Assembly (NCBI GenBank): GCA_001899205.1
Contig: MKVL01000009.1
Span: forward strand, 210,835 to 274,834
Length of the DNA: 64,000 nucleotides
Direction of reading: 5' to 3'
From: Mesorhizobium sp. 65-26
GTDB taxonomy: Bacteria; Pseudomonadota; Alphaproteobacteria; Rhizobiales; Rhizobiaceae
The notes below the pieces were generated by a model. That model was not told where the DNA came from, ran no database searches, and was given only the letters and a program-made list of their open reading frames with translations. The stretch's first letter is position 1; each line of letters begins with the position of its first letter. Made by a program: the position numbers and the translations under genes. Below, piece by piece: positions 1 through 8,402 of the stretch.

Positions 1-468
1 GCCGCCGTGCTCGGCGTCATCTCGCCGATCGGCCATGTCGAGGCCAAGACCTTCGAGAAGGTCATGACGATCAACGTCACGGCCACCTGGCGCATGATCC
101 GTTCGGTCGACCCGCTGCTCAGGCTGTCGGACGCCGGCCGCGCCATCGTTCTGACTTCCAGCCTGGCGCATTCGGCGCGCGCGTTCTGGGCGCCCTATGC
201 GGCCTCGAAAGCCGCCGTGGAGGCGATGGTCCGTTCCTGGGCGCAGGAGACGCAAAGCCTAGCGTTGCGCGTCAACGCCGCCGATCCCGGCGGCACCCGC
301 ACGGCCATGCGCGCGCAGGCCATGCCCGGCGAGGATCCCGAGACGCTGCCGCATCCCTCGGAGATCGCCAAGCGCATCGTGCCGTTGGCGAGCCCAGACC
401 TGACGGAAACGGGCTTGATCTTCCAGGCCAAGCACAATCGCTTCGTCGCCTATCGCCAGCCGGAATAG
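1..468 (+). CDS. SDR family oxidoreductase, 5' end outside window
   Basis: C-terminal 155 residues of a short-chain dehydrogenase/reductase; the Rossmann nucleotide-binding part lies upstream of the window. The visible part starts in the strand after the family's NAG-like motif, has the INVTA stretch with the conserved Asn near visible residue 25, the catalytic Ser in LTSS (about 53) and the YAASK motif (Tyr about 66, Lys about 70), followed by the PGGTRT loop. The reaction is NAD(P)-dependent oxidation or reduction of an unknown carbonyl or alcohol. The substrate cannot be read from the sequence. The gene ends in TAG at 466-468 and about 160 bp without a gene follow. Confidence 0.9.
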   Translation, partial: AAVLGVISPIGHVEAKTFEKVMTINVTATWRMIRSVDPLLRLSDAGRAIVLTSSLAHSARAFWAPYAASKAAVEAMVRSWAQETQSLALRVNAADPGGTRTAMRAQAMPGEDPETLPHPSEIAKRIVPLASPDLTETGLIFQAKHNRFVAYRQPE

Positions 469-629
469 AGGCCGCGCCAAGGGCTGCATCGTCGGTGCGA
501 GCAGCCTTCGAACGACGTCGATCACGCGACTGTAATATTGCAGCGCACACAGTCATGGCGGCCACGCTTTCGCCATTCCTCAAGAGTTGATAAGGTCCAT
601 CGACTCCCACAACAAAACGAGGAATTCCC

Positions 630-851
630 ATGGCAGCTTCATCCGTAGCGTTGGTCTGGTATCTGGTGATTGCCGGCCCGCAAGGCGGCATGGTCGTTCT
701 GCCAAGCACCTTCGACACGCGCGAGCAGTGCACCAACGCCATCGCGGAATATCAGAAGCAGCCGACCCCGTCCGGCTGGTCGGTGCAGTGCGTACCGAGC
801 GCCTCGCCCTTCACCGATGAAGGCGATAACGAAGTGCCCTCGGCGCAATAG
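630..851 (+). CDS. small hypothetical protein, 73 aa
   Basis: Unrecognised small protein. The ATG at 630 is preceded by a good Shine-Dalgarno (ACGAGGA, 7 nt away). The N-terminus has a hydrophobic stretch (SVALVWYLVIAG, residues 4-15) that could be a short membrane anchor or a buried strand. Two cysteines (about 34 and 52) frame a region rich in Thr, Gln and Pro, which would suit a disulfide in the periplasm. The C-terminus is acidic. The pattern of a Cys in REQCTNAI and one in SVQCVPS recalls small exported rhizobial proteins, but I assign no function. A perfect 13-bp hairpin follows at 883-917. Confidence 0.65.
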   Translation: MAASSVALVWYLVIAGPQGGMVVLPSTFDTREQCTNAIAEYQKQPTPSGWSVQCVPSASPFTDEGDNEVPSAQ

Positions 852-882
852 CCGGCACCTCTTTCAGACAGCAACAAGTCAC

Positions 883-917
883 CGGTCCCCTGAACCAGCA
901 GAACGTTCAGGGGACCG
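883..917. terminator. hairpin between convergent genes
   Basis: CGGTCCCCTGAAC (883-895) pairs perfectly with GTTCAGGGGACCG (905-917) around a 9-nt loop. It lies between the stop of the small protein gene and the stop of the OsmC-like gene, which converge. There is no strong U-tract on either side, so it is a probable bidirectional terminator or mRNA 3' end stabiliser rather than a textbook one. Confidence 0.55.
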
Positions 918-953
918 TGCTGATTCGGGCTGCGGACCGGCCCATCAGGGTTC

Positions 954-1460
954 TCAGCGTTCGGCGCGGACCGTCAATTCCGGCCGCTGGTTGATTGTCT
1001 GGAACACGACGCAGTAGCGCTCGGTGAGCTTGAGCAGCGAATCGATGCGTTCCTGCGGCTCGTCAGTGTCGAGGTGGAATGTCAGCCGGATGGCGCGGAA
1101 GCCGACCGGCGCCTCCTTCGACACGCCGAGCGTGCCGCGAAAATCGAGATCACCTTCAGCCTCGATCGTCGCCTTTCCCAGCCTGAACTCCAGCGCGGTC
1201 GCCACCGCCTTCAGCGTCACCCCGGCGCACGCCACCAGCGCCTCCAGCAACATGTCGCCGGAGCAGAGCTCAAGCCCCGAGCCGCCCGTTGCCGGGTGAA
1301 GACCGGCTATGGCAAGGGCCCTGCCCGTCTCGATCTTGCAGGCGATCGACTGGTCGTCGATGCTGCCCTTGGCGAGAAGCGTTATCAGCGCGCGCGCGGC
1401 GTCGTCGCGATAGGCGGCTTTGAGCGGCGTCTGCATGGCTTTAAGTGCGGTCGCGTCCAT
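954..1460 (-). CDS. OsmC family protein
   Basis: 168 aa with the OsmC/Ohr fold pattern. OsmC/Ohr proteins are thiol-dependent peroxidases acting on organic hydroperoxides, although many OsmC-like members have no proven substrate. Two cysteines sit where the redox pair is expected: Cys78 in the helix LVACAGVTL and Cys150 in ERYCVV; an extra Cys66 lies in LELCSGD. Length fits the family. The ATG at 1460 is preceded by AAAGGGC and starts the conserved part; an upstream extension would have no family counterpart. It is transcribed alone, divergent from the S10 peptidase gene with about 145 bp between them. OsmC-like is firm; the peroxidase role is inferred. Confidence 0.85.
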   Translation of the reverse strand: MDATALKAMQTPLKAAYRDDAARALITLLAKGSIDDQSIACKIETGRALAIAGLHPATGGSGLELCSGDMLLEALVACAGVTLKAVATALEFRLGKATIEAEGDLDFRGTLGVSKEAPVGFRAIRLTFHLDTDEPQERIDSLLKLTERYCVVFQTINQRPELTVRAER

Positions 1461-1604
1461 CTTTTTGCCCTTTCGATGGTCTTTTCCCTTGATAGCACTG
1501 TCTGGCAGGTCGCGCGCGAGGATATGGCGCAGCCATCCCACGCCAGCCCTTTGACTTCGACGGCTCCGACCATAGGTTGGCAAAAACCGTTCCCTGGAGG
1601 TGCC

Positions 1605-3107
1605 ATGCGGACCACATTGAAATTCGTTCCCCTCATCCTCCTGTCGCTTGCCGCCCTGGCGCAACCGGTCCTTGCCGAGCCGGCGGAGCGCCCTGCCCCG
1701 ACTGGCGGCGTGCTGTCGCTGCTGCCGTCGCCGCAGGTGACAAACCATTCGGTGACGATTGCCGGACGCAAGCTGGACTACCAGGCCAAGGCCGGCACGA
1801 TTTCATTGCTCTCCGGCAAGGGCGAGGTGACGGCGGAGATTTTCTATGTCGCCTATACGCAGCAATCGGCCAATCCGGGGAAGCAGCGTCCGATCACCTT
1901 CGTCTTCAATGGCGGGCCGGGTGCCGCCTCCGCCTACCTGCATCTGGGCGCAATCGGCCCGCGCGTCATAGCGACCGGCGCGGACGGCGAATTCCTGCCG
2001 CCGCCGCAAAAGCTCATCGACAATCCCGACAGCTGGCTCGACATGACCGACCTCGTCTTCGTCGATCCGGTCGGCACCGGCTACAGCCGCGAGGCGCCCG
2101 GCCAAGAGACGAAGGACTTCTGGGGCGTCAACCAGGACGCCAGTTCGGTCGGCGCCTTCATCCGGCTCTATCTGGCGCAGAATGGCCGCACCGGATCGCC
2201 GCTCTTCCTCGCCGGCGAAAGCTATGGCGGCTTTCGCGCCGCGCTGCTCGCCAGGACGCTGCAGGAGGACGTCGGCTTGAACCCGAGCGGCGTCGTGCTG
2301 ATCTCTCCGGCGCTGGAGTTCATGCTGGTGCGGCCGGACCAGTTCGATCAGTTGCATTGGGCGCTCGAGCTGCCTTCGCTGGCGGCGGCGCGCCTCGCCG
2401 CCGACGGTGTCACCGGGGACACGCTCAAGCAAAGGCTCTCCGAGGTCGAGCACTATGCGCTTGGCGACTATCTCAGTGCCCTCAACAGCGGGCTCGAGCA
2501 AGGCGGCAAGCAGGCGAGCGGTCGCGTCGCGGAGATCACCGGACTGCCGCTCGATCTCGTGCAGCGCAACTTCGCCCGGGTACCCACAGGCCTCTTCGCC
2601 CGCGAGTTCCAGCGCGCGAAGGGCAAGGTGCTGAGCCCCTATGATGCTACGCTCGGCACAGCCGACATCGCGCCTGAAAGCGCTCGCATCGCCGGCCCCG
2701 ACCCGGTACTGGACCGCAGCGTGCCGGTGCTGACGTCGGCCTTCGTCGCCTATGCGCGCGACGAGCTCAATTATCGCACCGACATCAGCTATCGCTTGCT
2801 CAATGGCGAGATCAGCCGCAACTGGGACTATGGCACATCAGGCCAGGGCTATGCCGGCGTGATGAACGACCTGCAGCGGGCGCGCGCGCTCAACCCGGCC
2901 CTCGGCGTCGTCATCGTCAACGGCTACACCGACCTCGTCACGCCCTATTTCGCCTCCCGCTACCTCGTGAATCAACTGCCCTCGCTAGCCGACACCAGGC
3001 CGATCCGGATCGATGTCGTCGAGGGCGGACACATGATGTATCTCAGGCCGGATGGAAGGCGCGCGCTGAAGGAGGCGGCCTCCGAGCTCTACCAGGCAAC
3101 GCAGTAG
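1605..3107 (+). CDS. exported S10 family serine carboxypeptidase
   Basis: 500 aa. S10 peptidases are alpha/beta-hydrolase exopeptidases that release C-terminal residues. Residues 1-24 form a signal peptide ending in VLA, so the enzyme is probably periplasmic or secreted. The oxyanion-hole motif NGGPG is at 102-106, the nucleophile Ser206 is in GESYGG, Asp443 is in NGYTD and His476 in EGGHMMY, giving a complete Ser-Asp-His triad. The start is supported by CTGGAGG 5 nt before ATG 1605 and by the signal peptide. It is monocistronic: the next gene is convergent, with a nested hairpin between. A role in peptide scavenging is inferred. Confidence 0.9.
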   Translation: MRTTLKFVPLILLSLAALAQPVLAEPAERPAPTGGVLSLLPSPQVTNHSVTIAGRKLDYQAKAGTISLLSGKGEVTAEIFYVAYTQQSANPGKQRPITFVFNGGPGAASAYLHLGAIGPRVIATGADGEFLPPPQKLIDNPDSWLDMTDLVFVDPVGTGYSREAPGQETKDFWGVNQDASSVGAFIRLYLAQNGRTGSPLFLAGESYGGFRAALLARTLQEDVGLNPSGVVLISPALEFMLVRPDQFDQLHWALELPSLAAARLAADGVTGDTLKQRLSEVEHYALGDYLSALNSGLEQGGKQASGRVAEITGLPLDLVQRNFARVPTGLFAREFQRAKGKVLSPYDATLGTADIAPESARIAGPDPVLDRSVPVLTSAFVAYARDELNYRTDISYRLLNGEISRNWDYGTSGQGYAGVMNDLQRARALNPALGVVIVNGYTDLVTPYFASRYLVNQLPSLADTRPIRIDVVEGGHMMYLRPDGRRALKEAASELYQATQ

Positions 3108-3125
3108 GCAAGGCGTTTGGCTTTG

Positions 3126-3171
3126 GCGCAATGACAGAGGAAAGCCGCGTCACGCTTTCCTGAAATTGCGC
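3126..3171. terminator. nested hairpin between convergent genes
   Basis: An outer stem GCGCAAT (3126-3132)/ATTGCGC (3165-3171) encloses an inner stem AGGAAAGC (3138-3145)/GCTTTCCT (3154-3161). The element fills the gap between the S10 peptidase stop and the NADAR stop, and the last paired base belongs to the NADAR stop codon. The symmetry fits a bidirectional terminator; there is no long U-run. Confidence 0.5.
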
Positions 3172-3728
3172 TATGCCGTTTTGTCTCGCAAGCGATCCCG
3201 TGCCCGCATGAGGGCAAAGCCAAGCAGGTTCTCCCCTCGCCAGAGCAGGGGATTGGCGGCCTTTTTGTCATCGGCGGCGAGACCTATGCCCCAGACGCGA
3301 TCCACAGGGCTCGCCTCGACCAGCACATGGTCACGGGTAGAGAGCAAGAACTCAGCCAAGTCCTTGTTCTGGCGAAACTTCTGAAAGCTGCCTTCGGCGA
3401 CGACGTCGCGCTTCTCCCGGTCCCAGATGGTTCCGTCGAAGCCCTTCACCTCCCGACCCAGTTGCTTCGCCTGCTTGGGACTTCCCGCCTCCAATATCCG
3501 CACGGCCATCTGCTCGTCGCCAAACAGACGCGCCTTGGCCGCCATCATCCAATGCTCAGCCGTCGGATAGCGCGAGCCGTCCACCGTAAAGGGCGCCGGC
3601 CACCACTGACTGAAGCAGGAGGACGTCAGACGGCCATCCGTCGTTGGCTGATGGCCCCAGAAAAACAACAGGCGCGGGCGCGCTTTCGAACGGAAAGCTT
3701 CTTCAAGCCAGGAGCGATCGTATGTCAC
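3171..3728 (-). CDS. NADAR family protein (YbiA-like)
   Basis: 185 aa. Family features: FFWGH near residue 22, the SQWWPAPF segment, the conserved YPTAEHWMMAAKA block (54-66) with Glu58, the GRxVKGFDGxIWDREKRDVV core and a C-terminal LLGFALMRARD. E. coli YbiA is an N-glycosidase acting on unstable phosphorylated riboflavin-pathway intermediates; other NADAR proteins reverse guanine ADP-ribosylation as antitoxins of DarT toxins. No DarT-like gene is adjacent, so a metabolite-repair role is the simpler guess. It stands alone on the minus strand, convergent with the peptidase gene. Confidence 0.88.
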   Translation of the reverse strand: MTYDRSWLEEAFRSKARPRLLFFWGHQPTTDGRLTSSCFSQWWPAPFTVDGSRYPTAEHWMMAAKARLFGDEQMAVRILEAGSPKQAKQLGREVKGFDGTIWDREKRDVVAEGSFQKFRQNKDLAEFLLSTRDHVLVEASPVDRVWGIGLAADDKKAANPLLWRGENLLGFALMRARDRLRDKTA

Positions 3729-3916
3729 GCGAACAATTGCCTGCTATTTTGCGATGAGCTTCTGACGATAGCATCGCAAGGTCGGAATACCATTCCTGCC
3801 CCAACGCAAGGCTGGCGCTGGAGCAGCGCCGGGCGAGCTTTCGCTCCTATAGGTTGGCGCGCCGGGCCGGAACAGGTCCGAGTCTGTTTCAGGCAATAAT
3901 TACAAGCCAATAACTC

Positions 3917-4804
3917 ATGGCCGATGTCGTCGTCCTCGAAAGCCGGGAAAGGGTGCTTAGCGGCATCTTGCTGACGGGCGCCGCCTATTTCCTGTTTTCG
4001 GCGCAGGATGCCTCGATCAAGCTGCTCGTCGCCGGCCTGACGGTGTGGCAGATCATGTTCTTTCGCAGTGTCGCGATCCTGATCGGCAGCGTCGCGATCG
4101 GCGGGCGGCGACTTGTCGAGGACAGCGCGCGCTCCGCGATCGTCTGGCCGATGTTCCTGCGCAGTGTTTTCACCCTGGCGGCATGGATCTGCTACTACAA
4201 TGCCGCACGCAGCCTTCAGCTCGCGGAACTCACCACCATCTACTACGCCGCCCCGATCATCGTGACGATCTTTTCCGTGATCCTGCTGGGCGAGAAAGTT
4301 CCCGTCCTGCGCTGGATTGCCGTCCTGGTCGGCTTCGTCGGGGTCTTTATCGCCTGCGACCCGACTCGCCTCGGCCTGTCCACGCCGGTGCTGCTGGTCC
4401 TGGCGGCGGCGGTGCTGTGGGGCGTGGCGATCGTGCTGATGCGCAAGACGGCGCTGCAGGAGCGCACCATCATCCAGGTCGTGCTGAACAACGCTTTCTT
4501 CCTGGTCTTCTCCATCGTGCCGGCCTTCCTTCTCTGGCAACCGATGACATCGGTCCAGCTCGCGTTGCTACTCGCGGTCGGCGCGCTGGGAGGGATCGCG
4601 CAGTATCTCCTGTTCGAAGGCATGAAGCGCGCGCCGGTGTCGATCGTCGCGCCGTTCGAATACACCTCGCTGATCTGGTCGTTCACGCTGGGCTACGCCA
4701 TCTGGGGCGACGTACCGCGCCCGGAGGTCTTCAGCGGCGCCGCCTTGATCGTCTCGGCGGGCCTGATCATCATCGCCAGTGAGCATTTCCGCAGGCGAAC
4801 GTAG
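3917..4804 (+). CDS. EamA family DMT permease
   Basis: 295 aa, about ten hydrophobic segments from residue 15 to 288 arranged as two EamA repeats (DMT superfamily, 10 TMS type). It is an inner-membrane carrier, usually an exporter of amino acids or small metabolites; the substrate is unknown. The first repeat holds ELTTIYYAAPIIVTIFSVILLGEKV, the typical helix 4-5 region, and the second has APVSIVAPFEYTSLIW. ATG 3917 begins directly before the first membrane segment. A second EamA gene follows 83 bp downstream on the same strand, so the two may be co-transcribed. Confidence 0.9.
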   Translation: MADVVVLESRERVLSGILLTGAAYFLFSAQDASIKLLVAGLTVWQIMFFRSVAILIGSVAIGGRRLVEDSARSAIVWPMFLRSVFTLAAWICYYNAARSLQLAELTTIYYAAPIIVTIFSVILLGEKVPVLRWIAVLVGFVGVFIACDPTRLGLSTPVLLVLAAAVLWGVAIVLMRKTALQERTIIQVVLNNAFFLVFSIVPAFLLWQPMTSVQLALLLAVGALGGIAQYLLFEGMKRAPVSIVAPFEYTSLIWSFTLGYAIWGDVPRPEVFSGAALIVSAGLIIIASEHFRRRT

Positions 4805-4887
4805 CCGGGCCACAAGGTCGCCGTCTGCTGACAGTATGGTGTCAGGACGAGGCAATGTAGTCTGGCCTGGCGACGAGGAACCACGAC

Positions 4888-5835
4888 ATGACGACCAGGA
4901 CCGAGCCGGCGACTGAAAGAACCCTCGGCATCGTGCTGGTGTCGTCGTCGGCCGCCGTCTTCGGTCTTACCGGCGTCCTTACCAAATCGATCCATGCCGA
5001 CCCGTTGACCATCACTTGCTGGCGCGGCTTCGTCGGCTCGATCCTGATAAGCCTCTATGTGTTCTGGCGCCGCCGCGGCACCGGCGGCAGCCTCAGGCTC
5101 GGCTGGCGCGGCTGGCTGCTCGCGGTTGAAGGCGCCGCCGCCAGCATCGCCTTCATCTCCGCCTTCAAGTTCACCTTCGTCGCCAATGTGGCGGTCATCT
5201 ACGCCACGGCGCCGTTCATCGCCGCCCTGCTTGGCTGGCTGCTGACACGGGAGCGTTTTCGTACGCAGACGATGCTGGCCGCCGCCGTATCGATGTGCGG
5301 CGTGGCCATCATGGTCTGGTCCGGCGTCGGCACGGGCAACCTTTTCGGCGACGGGCTCGCACTGCTCATGACCGTGGGCAGCGCGCTCTACATGATCATG
5401 GTGCGTGCCTTTCGCGACACGCCGGTCGTCTGGGCCGGCGCGGTCTCAGCCTTCCTGCTCTTCCTGCTCGGCTGGCTGGTGACGGACCCTCTCGCCGTTT
5501 CCCGCAATGATGCTGTGCTCCTCGTCACCTTCGGCGCGTCCTTCGCACTGGCCTCCGTCCTGTGGACCGAGGGGGCACGACTTATCCCGGCCGCCGAAAG
5601 CGGGCTGCTCGGCTCCGCGGAGGTGCCCTTTGCCATCCTGTTCGCCTTCCTGTTCCTGGCCGAGATTCCCCCGCTGCCCAGCATGATCGGCGGCGCCATA
5701 GTGCTTTGCGCCGTATTCGCCCATGCCGGACGCGACTGGCTGATGGCGAGGCGGGCCCGCTCCCAACGAATCACGCAGCCGCAGGCCGTTGCCGAAAAAG
5801 AAACCTTCAACGTCACGGAACCATCATCCGGCTGA
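4888..5835 (+). CDS. EamA family DMT permease
   Basis: 315 aa, ten predicted membrane helices in two EamA repeats, with VANVAVIYATAPFIAALLGWLLTRE in repeat one and AESGLLGSAEVPFAILFAFLFLAEIP in repeat two. Divergent in sequence from the preceding EamA gene, so not a recent tandem duplicate. The C-terminal 25 or so residues are polar and probably cytosolic. ATG 4888 follows GACGAGGAACC, a reasonable ribosome site. Substrate unknown. A strong intrinsic terminator at 5902-5929 closes this unit. Confidence 0.9.
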   Translation: MTTRTEPATERTLGIVLVSSSAAVFGLTGVLTKSIHADPLTITCWRGFVGSILISLYVFWRRRGTGGSLRLGWRGWLLAVEGAAASIAFISAFKFTFVANVAVIYATAPFIAALLGWLLTRERFRTQTMLAAAVSMCGVAIMVWSGVGTGNLFGDGLALLMTVGSALYMIMVRAFRDTPVVWAGAVSAFLLFLLGWLVTDPLAVSRNDAVLLVTFGASFALASVLWTEGARLIPAAESGLLGSAEVPFAILFAFLFLAEIPPLPSMIGGAIVLCAVFAHAGRDWLMARRARSQRITQPQAVAEKETFNVTEPSSG

Positions 5836-5901
5836 TGCATTCTATAGGCGACGGGCCATCCCCCCCTAGTCCCCCCAAACCCCTCGGCCCGTCACACCTC
5901 C

Positions 5902-5929
5902 AGCCGACCGCAAGGTCGGCTTTTTCTTT
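5902..5929 (+). terminator. Rho-independent terminator after EamA pair
   Basis: AGCCGACC (5902-5909), GCAA tetraloop, GGTCGGCT (5914-5921), then TTTTCTTT. A perfect 8-bp GC-rich stem followed by a U-tract, 66 nt after the permease stop codon. Confidence 0.85.
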
Positions 5930-6076
5930 GGTGACCGACCAAGGCAGGCCCTGCATTCTTTCGGTGGCGGCCAAGCGGGACAGCTGTCGCGCATTGACGT
6001 CGTGCGCACTTCCGCTACCCTCTCCGCGAAACGGCCGCGAAGAGCCGCGACAAGAACATCGTTGGGAGAGAGCGGC

Positions 6077-8299
6077 ATGATCCTGACACTGGCGCTGGTC
6101 GCAGGCCTCGTCCTGGCCTGGTTGCTGATCGGCGTGATCGAGACAGTGCGCCTTGGCCTGCGCTTCCCACAGGCGCTGCTCTACGTGCCGTTCAAGCTCG
6201 CATACCGGATTGCCGACGAACGCGTCCGGATCGCGCGAGAAGCCGCTACACCGGTGATCTACGTCATATCGCATCAGTCGCGCCTCGAGCCGGCACTGAT
6301 GCTGTCGCTGCTGCCGGACGACACGCTGCACATTCTCGACGAGTCTTCCGCCAAGGCGCCGTGGCTCGAGCCATGGCGGGAGCTGGGGCGTACCATAGCC
6401 TTCAACGCCGAGCACGTGTTTGTCAGCCGCAGGCTGGTGCGTGTATTGAAAGGCAAGGGCCGCCTCGCCGTCTATCTGCCGGACGCCGTCGAACCGGACG
6501 TGAAGTCGTTCCGGCTCTACCGCGCGATCACGCGCATCGCCATGCAGGCCAACGCCAGCATCGTACCGGTGTTCGTCGCCGGCGCGCGCGACCTGCCCAT
6601 GTCGCTGACACCGGCGGAGAAGGCTCCACGCCGCTGGTTCCCGCGCCTGTCGATCAGCGTGCTCGAGCCGATGACGATCACCGAATTGCTGGCGCGCAAC
6701 CCCGATCAGACCTCGAACACCAACGCGTTGTTCGACCGTTTCGCCGAAGCCCGGCTCTATGGCACAGATCTCGACCGCGGCCTGTTCCTGGCGATGCGCG
6801 ACGCCGCGACCAGAGTCGGCGCCTCGAAGCCGATCATCGAGGACGTCATTTCAGGCTCGCTCAGCTATCGCCGGCTCTTTATCGGAGCGCGCATCCTCGG
6901 CCGGCGTTTCGAAGCCGTGACCGCGCCCGGCGAGGCGGTCGGCGTGCTCCTGCCCAATGCCAACGGCGTCGTGATCTCGTTCGTCGGTCTGCTTTCGGCA
7001 GCCCGCGTCGCGGCGATGATCAACTATACGGCCGGCCCCGCGAGCGTGACGGCCGCGATCCGCACCGCTATCATCCGCACCGTGGTTTCGTCCCGCGCCT
7101 TCATCGAGAAGGCCGACCTCGCCGACATCGTCGCAGCCGCCGAGGCAGGCGGCGCGAAGATGCTCTGGCTGGAGGACGCGCGTGCGAGCGTAACCGCGCT
7201 CGACAAGGTTGCCGCAGCACTTTTCTGGCGCTTCCCGCTGCAGCGGCAGGAGGCCTCCAAGCCGGCGGTGATTCTGTTCACTTCAGGCTCGGAAGGCGCG
7301 CCGAAGGCGGTCGTGCTGTCGCATCGCAACCTGCTCGCGAACGTCATGCAGGCGGAGGCGCGCATTTCGGTCTCGCCCGCCGACATTCTGCTCAACGTGC
7401 TGCCCGTCTTCCATTCCTTCGGCCTGACGGGCGGCACCATCCTGCCGCTTGTGCTGAGCGTGAAGCTTTTCCTCTACCCCTCGCCGCTTCACTACAAGAT
7501 CATCCCCGAGATCGCTCGCAAGGTGAAGCCGACCGTCATGTTCGGCACCGATACGTTCCTCGCCAACTATGCCCGCACGGCCAAGGACGGCGACTTCTCC
7601 AGCCTGCGCTTCGTGGTGGCGGGCGCCGAGGCGGTCAAGGCGGAGACGCGCCGTGCCTACCGCGAGCGCTTCCAGGCCGAGATCGTCGAAGGGTTCGGCC
7701 TGACAGAGGCCGCACCGGTGGTCGCGGTCAATACAGCCATCCATGGCCGCGACGGCACGGTGGGGCGCCTGTTGCCGGCGATCCGCATGAAGCTCGAGCC
7801 AGTCGAAGGCATCAGCGATGCCGGCCGGCTGTGGCTCGACGGGCCGAACATGATGATGGGCTACATGACGGCGGACAGGCCCGGCGAATTGCAGCCCCTG
7901 AACGGCTGGCACGATACGGGCGACATCGTCTCGGTCGATAGAGACGGCTTCGTCACCATTCGCGGGCGCGCCAAGCGCTTCGCCAAGATCGCCGGCGAGA
8001 TGGTGTCCCTCGGCGCGGTCGAGATGCTGGTGCAGTCGCTATGGCCGGAGGAACATCACGCTGCCGTGGCGGTGCCGGACAAGCGGCGCGGAGAGCGCAT
8101 CGTGCTGGTCACCACCGCCCATGACGCCAGCGCCGAGGAATTGCGCCAGTTCGGCAAGAAGGCGGGCGCGGCCGAACTGATGGTGCCCAACGACATCGTC
8201 AAGGTCGAGGAGATCCCGGTCCTGGGATCGGGCAAGACCGACTACATCTCGGCTCGCAAGCTGGCGATCGACCGGCTGGGTTTGAGCGCGGCAGCATAA
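6077..8299 (+). CDS. acyltransferase / AMP-dependent acyl-ACP or acyl-CoA synthetase fusion (Aas-like)
   Basis: 740 aa. The N-terminus has a membrane segment (residues 1-20), then an LPLAT/PlsC-like domain to about 250, then an adenylate-forming synthetase domain with the P-loop FTSGSEGAPK near residue 400, the GFGLTEA motif and the GWHDTGD motif. The layout matches E. coli Aas, which reacylates lysophosphatidylethanolamine with fatty acid activated on its own synthetase domain. The acyltransferase box reads HQSRLE (66-71), so Glu replaces the Asp of the usual HX4D. ATG 6077 follows GGGAGAG; the hydrophobic N-terminus supports this start. pssA and psd follow on the other strand, consistent with phospholipid turnover. 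Confidence 0.85.
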   Translation: MILTLALVAGLVLAWLLIGVIETVRLGLRFPQALLYVPFKLAYRIADERVRIAREAATPVIYVISHQSRLEPALMLSLLPDDTLHILDESSAKAPWLEPWRELGRTIAFNAEHVFVSRRLVRVLKGKGRLAVYLPDAVEPDVKSFRLYRAITRIAMQANASIVPVFVAGARDLPMSLTPAEKAPRRWFPRLSISVLEPMTITELLARNPDQTSNTNALFDRFAEARLYGTDLDRGLFLAMRDAATRVGASKPIIEDVISGSLSYRRLFIGARILGRRFEAVTAPGEAVGVLLPNANGVVISFVGLLSAARVAAMINYTAGPASVTAAIRTAIIRTVVSSRAFIEKADLADIVAAAEAGGAKMLWLEDARASVTALDKVAAALFWRFPLQRQEASKPAVILFTSGSEGAPKAVVLSHRNLLANVMQAEARISVSPADILLNVLPVFHSFGLTGGTILPLVLSVKLFLYPSPLHYKIIPEIARKVKPTVMFGTDTFLANYARTAKDGDFSSLRFVVAGAEAVKAETRRAYRERFQAEIVEGFGLTEAAPVVAVNTAIHGRDGTVGRLLPAIRMKLEPVEGISDAGRLWLDGPNMMMGYMTADRPGELQPLNGWHDTGDIVSVDRDGFVTIRGRAKRFAKIAGEMVSLGAVEMLVQSLWPEEHHAAVAVPDKRRGERIVLVTTAHDASAEELRQFGKKAGAAELMVPNDIVKVEEIPVLGSGKTDYISARKLAIDRLGLSAAA

Positions 8300-8373
8300 G
8301 CGCCACGTTCTCTGCCCCCTTGAGGCGGAGATGGTCGCGAAGCGGCCAGAGGGGGCGGTTCGACCGGGCGACA

Positions 8374-8393
8374 TCTCCCCGCGAGTGGGGAGA
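8374..8393. repeat. palindromic intergenic repeat / possible bidirectional terminator
   Basis: TCTCCCC-GCGAGT-GGGGAGA between the convergent Aas-like and pssA genes. The surrounding text (CCCCTTGAGG... GGGGGCG... ACATCTCCCC) resembles a short mosaic element seen again at 24256-24278, of the kind scattered in rhizobial intergenic DNA. Confidence 0.55.
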
Positions 8394-8402
8394 AACTGTC
8401 CG

